From: Eublepharis macularius
Lineage: Eukaryota > Chordata > Lepidosauria > Squamata > Eublepharidae
Direction: 5' to 3'
Assembly: GCF_028583425.1 (NCBI RefSeq)
Contig: NC_072800.1
Span: 90,720,501-90,784,500, forward strand
DNA length: 64,000 bases
Below, piece after piece: positions 40,147-51,939 of the stretch (position 1 is its first letter; each line of letters begins with the position of its first letter). The notes beneath the pieces were generated by a model, which was given only the letters and a program-made list of their open reading frames with translations, made no database searches and had not been told where the DNA came from. The position numbers were made by a program, and so were the translations under genes.

Positions 40147-40439
40147 TTTTCTTTTTAGTTTAAGGCTGATCTCGGGGGAGGTTAAAGAGTAGATCAGCGA
40201 CACCAGGGGTGGGGCGATTAAAGCTGCTCAAGGGTTTTAACAACTTCTTCCTCTCTATGTCCCTTTTGGGAGGTTTATCCTTCCCTCAGGTCCTCAAGGG
40301 TTTTTACCAGGGGGTTTTAAGGTTCTACCTTTAGGTTCACAAGGGGATTTTTAAGGGTTCTACACTCGGCTCTTCTCCACCGGGGGAGAAGGGAAAATTC
40401 CTATTCCCGTTTCAAGCTTGCCTACAAGCCACGGGACCA

Positions 40440-40990
40440 GGAAAAGTTTACTGGCTCAGAGGGTGCTCTCAAGCTCTCTAAGCCCAAGAACAAAAACGCT
40501 CAGTGCTTCCAAGCCTCTGCTTAGAAGCTAAAGCTCAGGGGTCTCCCAAGCCTCTGCGCTCAGAAAACCAGAAAGTGTTCCCAAGCCTCTGCTCGGAAAC
40601 TGAAGTGCTCCCAAGCCTCTGCTCAGAAGCCGCAATTAAGGGGTCTCCCAAGCCTCTGCTCAGAAGCCAAAATGCTCTCAAGCTCTCTAAGCCCAAGAAC
40701 TAAACTCAAAGTGTCCCCAGGCCTCGTGCTCAGAGACAAACGGTTAAACTGTCTCCAAGCCTCGACCAAAAGACCAAAAGCGCTCAAGGACTGCCTCTGC
40801 ACGTCCCCAAGCAAAATTGCTCAGGAGTAAAGCTTACTGTACTCCCAAGCGAGGTGCGTTCAAGAGTTCTAACAACTCCCAAGCAAAAGTGTGCCCAAGA
40901 GTCCCACTGACTCCCAAGCAAGGTGCACCCACGAGTCTGACGTAAAACTCGCAAGCGGAAAGGCGCCCAAGAGTCTACCTTAAAACTCTT
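40440..40990 (-). repeat. Degenerate tandem repeats in the proviral leader
   Basis: The plus strand repeats TCCCAAGCCTCTGCTCAGAA-like units at least six times (40,500-40,660). CCCAAGCxxxxTGC units with GCACCTTGCTTGGGAGT-type inverses follow to 40,990. Unit length drifts around 35-50 bp. It sits in the untranslated leader between the primer-binding site and gag, where packaging or IRES elements would normally lie. Confidence 0.7.
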
Positions 40991-41521
40991 AAGCACGGTG
41001 CGGCCGGCTGCCGCGGGGCTTCAGGAACCTGGCTTTAGATTCCCAAAGCTAACTAACCAAACGGACTATCGATCCCTTCACGTTTCCTCCGGAGCGGGGA
41101 TTGAAGCCTAAGTGCTGGCAGGAACGGGGTTTGGACGGACTTAGGAGAGACGGGGGCGGGCGGAAGAGAATTTTATATGTGCTGCTTCAGGATATATATA
41201 TCTATAGAGCCTACTTCTGGGATCCCACCCACATAGACGCGTTTAGGCGGCCCGGAAGGTGGCCAGGAACTTTACCAGTTCAGAGGTCCTCACCCACAGT
41301 ACACCGGTTATAACGGCTGGAGGGCCTCGCGGTGCACCACAAAAGGCAAGTAGTCCAAAGCTGGCTGAAGGAGGAAATGGGGAAAAGCCAACCCACAAGA
41401 TAGAAATGCTCGCTAGAGCCACACACACTCACACTTTTAATTCCCTGAGCTAAATTGCGCTCTTTACACTGAGGTCTGGAAAATTTTCCTCTAAGTCAGT
41501 TCGCTGGAGACACGCGTGTCG

Positions 41522-41528
41522 ACTCACG
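41522..41528 (-). other. Candidate major splice donor
   Basis: Minus-strand ACAC|GTGAGT lies 23 nt downstream of the primer-binding site, the usual place for the retroviral major donor that would join to the env acceptor at 32,742. Confidence 0.35.
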
Positions 41529-41550
41529 TGTATTCACACGAACTGGGTTA

Positions 41551-41568
41551 TGCCCGCATTCTCCACCA
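41551..41568 (-). other. Primer-binding site, tRNA-Ala type
   Basis: The viral strand reads TGGTGGAGAATGCGGGCA, six bases after the 5' LTR. Its complement, TGCCCGCATTCTCCACCA, equals the 3' end of a vertebrate tRNA-Ala (AGC-type) plus CCA as I recall it, 18 of 18. The match is from memory and not from an alignment. It also fixes the LTR boundary and viral orientation. Confidence 0.75.
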
Positions 41569-41574
41569 GTAAAC

Positions 41575-42952
41575 TGTTACCAGAACTGCTCTTTATTGTA
41601 ATGGGGAATTAGCTGTAGCAGTCTGTAACTATTAATATTTAAGCGAGGATCATAACCTATGTATACGGAGGTCCTGATCCCAGACACTCTAGTGAAAAAG
41701 AGGCAGACAAGGAGTAAGGTCCAAACACGTGTATTGAGTGTAGCGTAAGCCTAGCTTGCACAATCATACAAGGAACACACAAGGTCTAAGAAATACAGAG
41801 TAGGAAATACAGAGACGTTCGCATTAGCTGGTTCCCAACGATGATAAGGGAAATACTCACAATCCTGGAGCGAAGCAGAGACACGGCAGCGAGGGTGGCC
41901 CAATGCCAGCACTGGGACCACAGACGGACAGCAAGGAGGTCTGGATAGGGAATGGCCGAGGCACCGAGTGGTCTGAGAGACCAGCTTAAATACCCCAAAA
42001 CGTACCCTGGGGCTGGTGCTGTACTTGGTGGTTCTCACAGATTAAAACAAAGGGTCTAATGGGCTACTGAATGGCTTGGATGGGCCACTTTGGTAATCAG
42101 ATTGTGATAAGTGACACCTCAGGAAGAGGGGACAAAAGAGGGAGGGGGAAATCCAAGTGGGCTGAAAGGATGTTCCAGCGGACAGGGCTTGTCCTGATGT
42201 CATCAGCTTTGGAATGCGGAGGTTTCTTTGAGATGCATTCTCTAAGTGCTTGGGATGGTCGGCACTTAGTTCTTCTCCGGGGCGGCTCCTAAGATATGCA
42301 GAGCGGGGCGAGGGGCTCTCGCTGCGGACGTGGTGTGCCCGCTTCGCTGAAATGGCTTCTCAAAGCAGTCCTCTTCCCCAGGGTCTTCTGGCTGCCTGAG
42401 AACATGGATGCCGGCTGGGCATAGCTGGGGCTGGATAGCAGGCTGCCCGGTAGCGAGGGCAAGCTCGGTGACCGGCCCGCGGGAGGCTCCAGGCGGGAAC
42501 TGACCAGGGAGCGCCTAGCCAGGCTCGCTGGAGGTTTCCCCGGCAGGCGCCCGGCTGCTAGCAGCGGCTTGGGCCCATATGAGGCAGGCTTCCATGGAGG
42601 CAGCGGGAACAACACTTTAAAACACAGTTCAAAGCAGGGAACAGGCACGGTCCGTGGCAGATGGCAAAGCAGGCACGGGGAACACAGTCCAAACGCACAC
42701 TGGGAAGTCCAGACACAGATCAGGGCAGGGCTGCCCAGAAAAGAGGGTCCTTGGTGCAGTTAACCAAACATGGAGTCAGTAAACTACACAGTCTATGGCA
42801 GAAGCAAGGTAATTGACACGCAGGTAGGAAACTGACACGTGTGCCAGAACACACACGTGCAAAGCAGTCTTTGGTGTAAAACAGCAACGCAGGAAACTTT
42901 AGCACAGTTCATAGCAGGCTTCAAAGCAGGGGAGGGGGCCTACTTGGCAACA
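41575..42952 (-). repeat. 5' LTR of the provirus
   Basis: 1,378 bp, the direct repeat of 27,464-28,841. Candidate promoter: TATTTAAG on the minus strand at about 41,992-41,985, predicting transcription start near 41,960. AATAAA is at 41,597-41,592. U3 would be about 1 kb and R-U5 about 390 bp. These signal assignments are inferred from consensus and position. Confidence 0.93.
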
Positions 42953-43060
42953 TTGTACACAGCTAGGTTAAACTGACTAAATGACCTCTTCCCACTTTGT
43001 CTGACTTCAAGAAAGGAAGGATCAGGAGTTCCCAACCAGAGTTGTTTAAATAGTAAATAT

Positions 43061-43066
43061 TTTATT
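43061..43066 (-). terminator. Candidate poly(A) signal
   Basis: AATAAA on the minus strand, with a T/G-bearing segment (CTCTGGTTGGGAACTCC) starting about 30 nt downstream. It lies 109 bp from the provirus edge, so the insertion falls just past the proposed transcript end. Confidence 0.4.
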
Positions 43067-44977
43067 GTTTGCCAGCACATGTAACAGATATTTTCAGTGA
43101 CAATTACAGAAAGGAAAAAGTTACCATGGGAAACAGCTGAAAATTAATAATAAAATTGAATACTAGTGGTTAACAATCAGGCACATATCAGTTTAGATAA
43201 GGGAAAAAATCCACATGAAACAACCCGAGAACGTTTTACTGACCATGATTTCCTTAAGATTCACAATGGAACGTTCAGCAGCTGCCTACTGTCGAATTGT
43301 TTTCTTAGTGTAATCTGAAAGTGTACATACTCTATGTTAAATGATTTCACACAAATGAATGTCTGCCTATGCGAGGCATCGGTGTTTTAATCAAAACATT
43401 TAACAGAGGTACGCCCCAACCCCAGCTGGCCAGCACAGAATGAACTTGATCGTCATCTGGAAAGTTACAACAGAGGTAGAAGTGAGATTTTTGCAGCTTT
43501 CAAGTCCACAGTTGTTTCCAGACACAAGGAATCAGCACCTAAATTGACCAATGATCGAGTCTCTTATAGCAAATGACCTCCGGAGAAACACGTTATCTGT
43601 TCAAGATACTTGTAAGGAGGCTTTTTTGACACAGCCCTAGCAGTGTACAAGTTACTACAGTTCAACAAAATTGGGTAACGATGCACAAGATGTTGTACTA
43701 CAAAGATTGTATTAAAACAGACCGTGTGTGTCTTCCCTTTATCCATAATAAAAAATAAGAAAGCAAGCTTTGCTTCCCACAAGCACTGGAAACTGCTTAG
43801 TTTTGCAGTAAAAGCTCTATTTCTGTGTCTCTTACACAGCAGCTGCTTCCAGCTGATCCACAGCCCACATCCAATCTCTTCCTTGCCAGTCTTGTCCGTT
43901 TTGCCACCACGTACAAACATTATTAAAGCTTATCTGCAAAGCAGCCATATTATAGTCAATTTGTTTGACAGAAAGTTCCTCATGAACTCTTTGCCTGTCG
44001 ACAAGCTGGGTAAGTAACCTCTTTTTTCATCACAAACCGTATTGCTAATATATAACAAATGCACACACACTTTTAAAAAAAATTAAGAGGACTCGCAGCC
44101 TTTAAAAACCAAGTGGGCAAGATGCGACACGCGTCTCTTGCAAAAGCATTCACAAATACAACTATTGATTTTCATAATTTCATAGAAAGGTTTACAAAAA
44201 AAATGTTAAGTGTGCTGGTGAGTGAAGCTCATAAAAAACCATGCAAGGAACAATCTAAAGAATCGGGTTGCTGTCCAACCAAGTAAAGATTAAAAACAAA
44301 GCCCAAAACACTAAACTCTCAAAAGCCTGCAAGCTTGTCAACTGAGGGCCTACAGTTCTTTACTCAGCTGTAAATAAAAGCACCATCCTACTCCCCCCCC
44401 CCCCCCACCAAGACAACTTTTCTTTCCGAAATTTCTTGACACCAAACATTCAAGAAGAAGAAAAGCTTTATAACCAAACGTACTCAGGTCTAATGAAAAA
44501 GTAATTCTAAAAACCAACTGGGGCTTTATAATCACGACACCGGCTTTGTCCACCGTTGTTTTTACTGTAAAAAATATGCCCAAAGTCCACAGCATGCCAC
44601 AGCCTCGTGGGGCTTTGTTCTGCTTTCACAGAAACTATAGCCCCAGCAGGTTGGTTAGGGGGGAAACAAACCATACTTGACCTAGACAAGTCCTTCCACA
44701 TCCATGTGTGAGCACCACTCAGTTCTGGCGGTTGCATGATCAATTGAAGTTTTATAAAATAGTAGGCCAGTATTTCTGGAGAATTAGAATGCGCTAGTTG
44801 CCACATGAAGAAATATCACACCCAACTCCCTCTAAGGCAAAGCCGAACAGCCTTTAGAACGAAATAGTTCACTGTGGTCTCCAGGTTGTCAGTCATTCCT
44901 GCATAAACAAAACAAGAAGCAGAATTCGGCACACGCTGAAGTATATAGTTACTGGGCTCCGACTGAACTACTTTCAC

Positions 44978-45064
44978 ACCGCAATCCTAAGCAGAGTTAC
45001 TCCAGTGTAAGCCCACTGGTTTCAAGGGGCTTGGACTGGGATAACTCTGCCTAGGATTGCTCTG
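44978..45064. repeat. 86-bp palindromic MITE, copy 2
   Basis: ACCGCAATCCTAAGCAGAGT and AACTCTGCCTAGGATTGCTC form the arms, with a centre of GCCCACTGGTTTCAAGGGGC. Confidence 0.75.
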
Positions 45065-47261
45065 TTAAGTCTCTGCTACCAGGCTCCACTTTACCACCAC
45101 AGCTGCCGCGCAGAACAACAACAGAATGGCTTTCCACAAGTTTAGTAACACGCACACAAAATATCACAAATCTTGTCAAAGCACTTACGATAAAAAGCTA
45201 ACCATGTATACCTATTCTGCATAATTTAACACATCAGGTATTTGAGTGCGCAAAGCCGAGTTCCAACGAGATCTGTGTGACATCACAACATACCAGCATT
45301 CACTCTTTAAACGTGTTGTTGGGCAGGGGAATCACTGGTTTTTACAATGAAGACAGCCCCCCCCCACCCTCTTCCACTTGTAGCACTCAGGTTGGTCTTA
45401 CTCAAACTTCATTAAACCTCTCTACATAAATAACAAGGCTGAGGTAATGCAGAATACAAGCGGAAATGTGTTGCCTTGAATAAAATGAGAAAAATATTTC
45501 AGAGCTTTTGGGGAACATTCAACTCGGTCAGCCGACTGTTCAGATTGTCCAGTTCCTCCCCCTCACTGCTAACTTGTGGAGCAAATACTACACATCTCCA
45601 GCCAGACAACACTATAACCAATGAGCCAGTATCCCTCTCCAGCATCTAATGAATCCAATCAGGTCTAGGAGCCCAAGCGCATCATGTCTCGGCCAAAACT
45701 TAATGGCCAGGAATGCCGTGTGACTGTCAACCGAAAGGCCGCTGTCAAAATTGTAGGCAGGTAAAACAACATCCCAGACAAGAAAACGTACTGGTAGAAA
45801 GCAGCTGGGACTTGAAACCTCTATGCTGAGAATTAACTTACACAACGCATGCATAAAGTTCTCATCCTTTGGCAGGCGTCAATCAATGCCCTTTTCCGAA
45901 GACAGCCAGAAGATGCAGCGAGAGTACAGTTAAGAGGAGAGTTGATGCTTTTATAGGCAAAATATTACGGATACATCCCATGTATTCTAAAGCTAAGAAA
46001 CCCAGTACTGGAAATTGATTATGAAACATTCCTATCATAAACAATTAGCTATCAAATGCAGCTTGTTATAATCCCTTTAAATATATTGCTCAGTTACGAC
46101 AAAATAAAGTGAGCACACAGTTATACTTACCTTTTTAAGACTCTTAAAGGCACATTACCAAGACCAATTATAACCACATTTTTAATAATTTCCTCACAAA
46201 GCAAGAACTCAGGGTGCTACCACCACCACAGTTCTGGAGAAGTACAATAATTTTGTAAACAGGAAAGAAGACAGTAAAATTACAATTTCTAACACTGCAA
46301 TATTACAAGAGTTAAATCCAATCATCTCCTCATACCATAAACTAATTTTAATTCACAAAAACACGTTTGACCTCATGACATTAAGTGCAAAATGAACACA
46401 CAGTGTTAATTTCTTAAGCATTTATCTCTAAACTAAATCTAAGGCTGAGAATAGACTATACGTTTCTGTAAGAATGTGGCACCCTTCAGAAAAAATGTGC
46501 CTTTCAAAGATTCAAACTGAAGGAGGAGAAGGCGAGGTATTTGAATACATCAAATTTCTTGTCCTCTTCATGCTATATTTAGTCTAAACCATTTCTATAC
46601 AAATACTGTTGGGAATAACTACAGAGAACCTATTCGTTACGTTTCCTAGAACAGTATCCAATTTATCACCAAGTAAAGCTCGTTCCAAGCCTTTTGAGTG
46701 TTTTTCCCCCCAATATCCCTCATTTTTCAATCAAGTCCTCGTAACTTCTCTTCACAAACAAACACTTTACCTGGTTATTGCAGAGATATTTTCTAATTGT
46801 GTAAGACTAATATTAACATTCCTAAGTGCCTAAGCATCCAAAACATCTTATCCAGAGATTCCTTGCATGTACAGGGGTTCCAGCACTCGCACCCCTCTCC
46901 TTCATTCACTGCACTGTCAGGAACAGCTTTGTGTGTACATGCAACACACCTTTGTTTGCGTGGAACTGCCCCTAATTGCACTATGGAAGGGGTGGGGGAC
47001 AGACATGTACTTACAATGAGCAAAACCAAAGAATGTCTGGGAAAATCTAGACAGAAGGACACCATCAGTTTTTCATTTTGCACATTCACAATGGCATGTA
47101 ACATGTTTGATTGTCTGAGACGTAGCATGAAGCCTAACAGCAATTAAACACAGAATTTCCTCATGCAAAAATAAATTAGCCTGCTTTGGTAACTTAGTAC
47201 AGAGTTAGTCTTATGTAACTATTCTATGAACATAATAAGCTACGAGTATATTTTATAGATC

Positions 47262-47286
<25 letters not shown>
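47262..47286. repeat. (CA)n microsatellite
   Basis: About 12 CA units, then a short interruption and CACACACA. Confidence 0.9.
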
Positions 47287-47293
<7 letters not shown>

Positions 47294-48123
47294 ACAGACT
47301 TCCTGAGTGAATATTAGATCTGGTAAATGATCAAAGTATATGTTAAAATTAAATTAAAATATATTAGCCATTAAAATAAATACTCAAATCATTAACCAAT
47401 TTTTCATTAAGTGCATACCAAGTTAGTTTTAAGCCACTACGGCATCATTACTAATTTTAAGGGACAAGTTAATCTCACTGGCTAATGCTCGTCATAAAAC
47501 GGCATTTACTGCAACATATTTAAGCTCTTGTTATCAAGCCTACTGATTTTAACCAGGAGCCCACCAGAGTGGGAAGCTGAAGTCTGAGCTGGCTCAGCTT
47601 AAAGTTCAGGTTGGCAACACCCAAGTAATGCAAACAACATTCATGGCTGACTGCTCAATTATCAAGTTCAGTTCCTGACAATGCTACAACCGAAATATGC
47701 ATTATTGGTACTTGATTCACAACACACTCAACCAGTATTTAGTAATCCCTTTGGCACTTCAAATATCTGTAGTTATAAACTCAAGAATGAATGAACCAGC
47801 ACGGCAAAGACATATTCAATTTGTAAAATGTCTTAACTAGCTTTGCTGTTCACTGGTTTCCCAGTCAGTGGCACGAGTCCCGGCTTTGGATTGGTGGGTA
47901 GGAAAATTATCTACTATTGCTTGTCTTTCCTTATCAGTCAATCTTTCTATTTTACACAGCACACAACACAACACCACCAATATTAAGAAGGCTTCAACAC
48001 TATTAACACAGATGCATATATCTAAACTTGAGCCACAACAGTGGAAACATCACATATTAGTGAGCCTTGCTGACTGCCTAATGCATTTTCCACACGACTA
48101 CAAGATTTGTTTTTTGGACCCGC

Positions 48124-48402
<279 letters not shown>

Positions 48403-48628
48403 TCACCGACCATTTCAACAGGGAATACTTTTTTTTTGCAGTCATACAAGGGAAGGTTTAGTGGTATTTAGGGTCTCCCCAAGAAGCAGACTGAGGGAGA
48501 GCTCTTCACTACCCAAGGGCACAGTATTGGCATTCCAGAACATTCTGAAAGAATGCTTCTGCTGGTGTAGCCAAACTTTAAGTGATATTTACATGCTACT
48601 TAAGGGGCCAGGCTATGTAAGTCACTAA

Positions 48629-48715
48629 CAGTGCAATCCTAAAAGAAGTTACTCCAGTCTATGCCCATTGAAATCAGTGGGCTTAATGGGAGTAACTCTC
48701 CTTAGGATTGCACTG
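48629..48715. repeat. 86-bp palindromic MITE, copy 3
   Basis: CAGTGCAATCCTAAAAGAAG and TCTCCTTAGGATTGCACTG are the arms around CCCATTGAAATCAGTGGGCT, in the MEIOC intron next to the last exon. Confidence 0.8.
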
Positions 48716-49399
48716 TCAGTCACAGTGTCCTAGTTGCTCGTCATGAACTTGTAACCAGCTTTGTACAGAAAACATTAAATGGCATTCAAAATGCATTCAG
48801 TTTCTTTTTGTGCCTCTGCAGCACACCGGTCCCCAACGTTGCGCCCTCGGGCCCACATGCCTGCCAGTACCTTTCCTGATACCTGCCTAATGTTTTTAGA
48901 AAGTGGGTGGAGCCCGTCCCAGCAGGGCTTCTGATTGGCCACTCGAGATTTGATTGGCTACGCAGATTAAAACGACGTTGCTTCGGAAGCAGCTGCCACC
49001 ACTGTATTGGTTTTATTCTCTCACTACCCTCTTTCAGTATACTTTTTAAAATTACTCCACTTGTCCCCTGTACTTGGGCTTCGTCTTGTGTGTGTCTTCC
49101 ATAGAGGCTATTTTGAGGTTACACCCACTATCTGTGTCAGAACACCAAAGGTGCCCACAGTCTCAAGGCATTACAAACTGAGCGCCAGTCTATCAACTTG
49201 TTCTTTACCACTGGCAGGAGGCCAGCCCACTTACCCCACCCACTCCACAAACTGAAGAATGGTTGCCTGAGATAGGTGGAGGTTCTACCATTTCAATCTC
49301 AGGACCTTAACTGCAGCGTGCTCTCTTTGCCAGCTCACTTCCCCGCTGCTTCCTCTTCTTGGGAAACAAAGATAGAAGTGGCAAGATCTTCTGCCCTCT

Positions 49400-50110
49400 C
49401 AAACAACCGTCACACAACAGAGATAAACTCATGGAAGACAATAAACAACATTTCTTCACAGTATCAAAATTGTTTCAAAATTACAAAGTATAACTTATAT
49501 CTATAAACTGTAATCATTCAACATGGCATGTCACAAACGGGTCAACCGCTGGCAAAGTCAGGATACGTGTTGGGTCAGTTGATTTAGAGTAATCTTACTC
49601 GAGAGCTCTGTCCCTTTAAGAATGGATCAGCAATTAGGCAGAAAGGGTTTTAAGGAATCGGGGAGTGTCCATTATGGCGCGAGAGAAGCTCAGCCGCCAT
49701 ATCCCGGGTCCTAAACATTATGAATGCTGATGCAAACTGAAGCGTGAGATATGCCCCTGAAGAAGCAGAGGGACGAAATCTGTGAGTTTGAGCTGGCCCC
49801 AGATAGGGTGTGGCGTGGAACCCTTTCCATTAGTTCTGCCTTCTACCGCTCATAAGAATCTCAAAAGTACACTTCAGAAGAAACCATCGTTACAAGAATT
49901 GACTTTTGGACTCTTTATTGTGCCCGGTTTGGCCCGTTTGTGACATGCCATATTGAATGATTATAGTTTATAGATATAAGTTATACTTTGTACATAGAGC
50001 ACTTTGCACTTTTGTAACACTTTTGAAATAATTTTGAAACAATTTTGATACTGTGAAGAAATGTTGTTTATTGTCTTCCATGAGTTTATCTCTGTTTTGT
50101 GACGGTTCTG
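49400..50110. repeat. Large inverted duplication with 140-180-bp arms
   Basis: The left arm (about 49,402-49,545) and right arm (about 49,928-50,107, inverted) share GATAAACTCATGGAAGACAA, TAAACAACATTTCTTCACAG, CAAAGTATAACTTATATC and GGCATGTCACAAACGGG almost without change. The right arm holds about 40 bp more, at the word TACAAAAGTGCAAAGTGC. The centre includes CCTGAAGAAGCAGAGGGACG. It looks like a foldback transposon or inverted LTR-like pair within a MEIOC intron. Confidence 0.7.
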
Positions 50111-50299
50111 TTATGGGAGCAGCCATTGTTTCTTTTGCTTGTGATCTCAAACAACTGGCCTGACTGGGCCTCAATGACCAATAAGACAAGAAGAGTAGAA
50201 AGCTCCAGCGGAGGCCAAGACAGCCAGCGTGGAAAAGCAAGGTGATGATACGCAGCAACGTCTGATTCAGTTATGCTTCAGATGCAGGCACATATATCG

Positions 50300-50705
50300 T
50301 TCTAGAGCTCTTGCTGCACTTCAGACGCACCCGAAGGCAAAATGAAAGTTCAGACTTTTTGCATGAAATGGGTAACAAGGATTTGTTGACATCTGGATTT
50401 ATGGATTAAGAAACAAGAACAATAGAAAAAAGAGGGGATTTGTGACTAACTTAGAGTAAGTGGGACTCTAGAAATGATATATACTTGAGGCAGAGAAAAT
50501 CAGAACTCAACTTGTAGTGTAATGTAGGTGGGTTTTTTTTGTTTTCTTTTTTCTTTTCCTCTTAATTTTATAGATATACGTATTGTTAGTGGGCCATGTT
50601 CAGAATCGTGTGCTTTTTCTTATTCTCTATGTTTATTGTTTATTATGTTATGGGGTATAGTTTAAATAAAGAAAATTCAAACACCAAAAAAAAAAAAAAA
50701 AGAAA
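50300..50705 (+). mobile_element. LINE-like 3' end with poly(A)
   Basis: An AATAAAG-containing end followed by an 18-base A run (50,686-50,702) suggests a retroposed 3' terminus, possibly L1. No coding portion or target duplication was seen. Confidence 0.35.
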
Positions 50706-51179
50706 GTTTAAAGCACACCTGTTTAGGACAATTTTCCCACAACTGCCATACAGCAATCTAGTTATCCTGCATGCCTCAGGAATTTTAATCAGTGTACAAG
50801 AACTGCCTGGGTATTAAGCTGAACAAAGAACTACAAGGCTCTCAATCCCAACTCTTAATGAACCTTCCTTCGTCTAGTAGCACTCGCTGATACAGAGAAT
50901 GTCTAATGAAGCTAAAGGTGACACTACGGAATGAAAAGCCAAACAGCAAAAGACTGTGCAGGAAAACGAGTGCAGCGATCAACGCGCAGGAGCTGCTGAA
51001 AATGTCAGCTTTTCTTCCTGCTTCAACAATTAACATCAGAATTTAGTTTGCGTCATGATATCCCAGGCATCCCCCACCCCCCACCCGCCAGAAGCATGGC
51101 AGTTGTACATTACAAACACATTTAGTTGGACTTTATTTTAAAAAACACTAGAATTGTGAATGTTTCTTTCCTAAGAACG

Positions 51180-51375
51180 GCAGGACTCTAATCTGGAGAG
51201 CCAGGTTTGATTCCTCGCTTGAAGCCTGCTGGGTGACCTTGGGTCAGTCACAGCTCTCTCAGCCCCACCCAACTCACAGGGTGATTGTCATGGGGATAAT
51301 TATAGCATACTTTGTAAACCACTCTGAGTGGGCATTAAGTTGTCCTGAAGGGCGGTATATAAATCGAATGTCATT
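51180..51375 (+). mobile_element. tRNA-headed CORE-type SINE
   Basis: GGAGAGCCAGGTTTGATTCC (B-box-like), GGGTGACCTTGGGTCAGTCA (core), CCAACTCACAGGGTGATTGT and GGGCGGTATATAAATCGAAT (L2-like tail) occur in the expected order. Confidence 0.7.
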
Positions 51376-51758
51376 ATTATATTTCTATTACATTGGCTTC
51401 TGGGTTTATGTGCTTTTTAAATACATGATTTCAATGAACTTAGACAGGCGTCACTTTGCACAGAATTACAGTGTTAATCAAGTCTTTTAATCGCTTAAAA
51501 AGTATCCCTGATTAATGGGGGATTTTTAAAAAAATTTTTTTAACATCTTGCAAAAACCAGACAACCGTCCTCTTGAAAGAAGTATTCTTGCCTACACAAG
51601 GGAAAAGGGGAACCTCTCTTCTAAGATGGTGCCTACTGCACCATGTGCAGCCTTTTTGCGATATTTCTTAAGAAATCTTCACTCATCTGCAAATGTAATC
51701 ACACCGGTGAGAGAAAGCACAAAAATGCAAAGTTTTGCCATTATCAAAACGCGTTTAC

Positions 51759-51939
51759 CCTTTTCGTTACTGTAACGAGATGTCCCTTGCCTCTGAGGAT
51801 TGGCAGCATTCACGATCTCATCTTTGCGCCTTGCTTGGGTTGCGTGGATGGCTTCCAAATGACGTGCCAGAGTGACGGCTATGTTGGTATGGACAGGAAT
51901 GCCACAAAGCCTTCCCATTTTTCCTATTAAAGTGTGCAC
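51759..51939 (-). CDS. MEIOC: MEIOC internal coding exon
   Basis: Acceptor TTTTTTAG before 51,939; donor AAAAGG|GTAAAC after 51,759. The exon is 181 bp (60 codons plus one base). It encodes VHTLIGKMGRLCGIPVHTNI, a middle part with RHLEAIHATQARRKDEIVNA, and a hydrophilic end. It joins in phase 0 to the upstream exon. It is part of the C-terminal coiled-coil domain that defines the family. Confidence 0.88.

Larger units (their letters stand above)
27464..42952 (-). mobile_element. Complete endogenous retrovirus (15,489 bp)
   Basis: This full-length provirus reads on the minus strand: 5' LTR (41,575-42,952), primer-binding site, 1.4-kb leader, gag, pol, env, polypurine tract and 3' LTR (27,464-28,841). 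It is flanked by the 4-bp duplication TTGT (27,460-27,463 and 42,953-42,956), the length made by gamma- and epsilon-type integrases. All three genes are open and the LTRs matched wherever compared, so integration was recent. The UAG between same-frame gag and pol recalls gamma/epsilon-retroviruses. The CCHC-free, Arg-Gly-rich Gag recalls foamy viruses. I therefore place it loosely in the epsilon/spuma-related part of the tree, pending phylogeny. At 15.5 kb it is longer than typical proviruses because of large non-coding stretches. Confidence 0.95.
43045..48123 (-). other. MEIOC: Probable long 3' untranslated region of MEIOC
   Basis: About 5 kb downstream of the MEIOC stop contains almost no large repeat (one 86-bp MITE at 44,978-45,064 and a CA run at 47,262-47,286), unlike the rest of the window. 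It is AT-rich with many ATTTA words. It ends with a canonical AATAAA on the minus strand (43,066-43,061). The scarcity of transposons suggests constraint. Alternatively part could be the 3' end of a convergent gene such as CCDC43, the human neighbour, but no exon of it was found. Confidence 0.4.

Noticed and set aside
40147..40203. Gag start at 40,203
   Set aside because: The codon is GTG. The first in-frame ATG is 40,146; an upstream non-AUG extension cannot be excluded but is unsupported.
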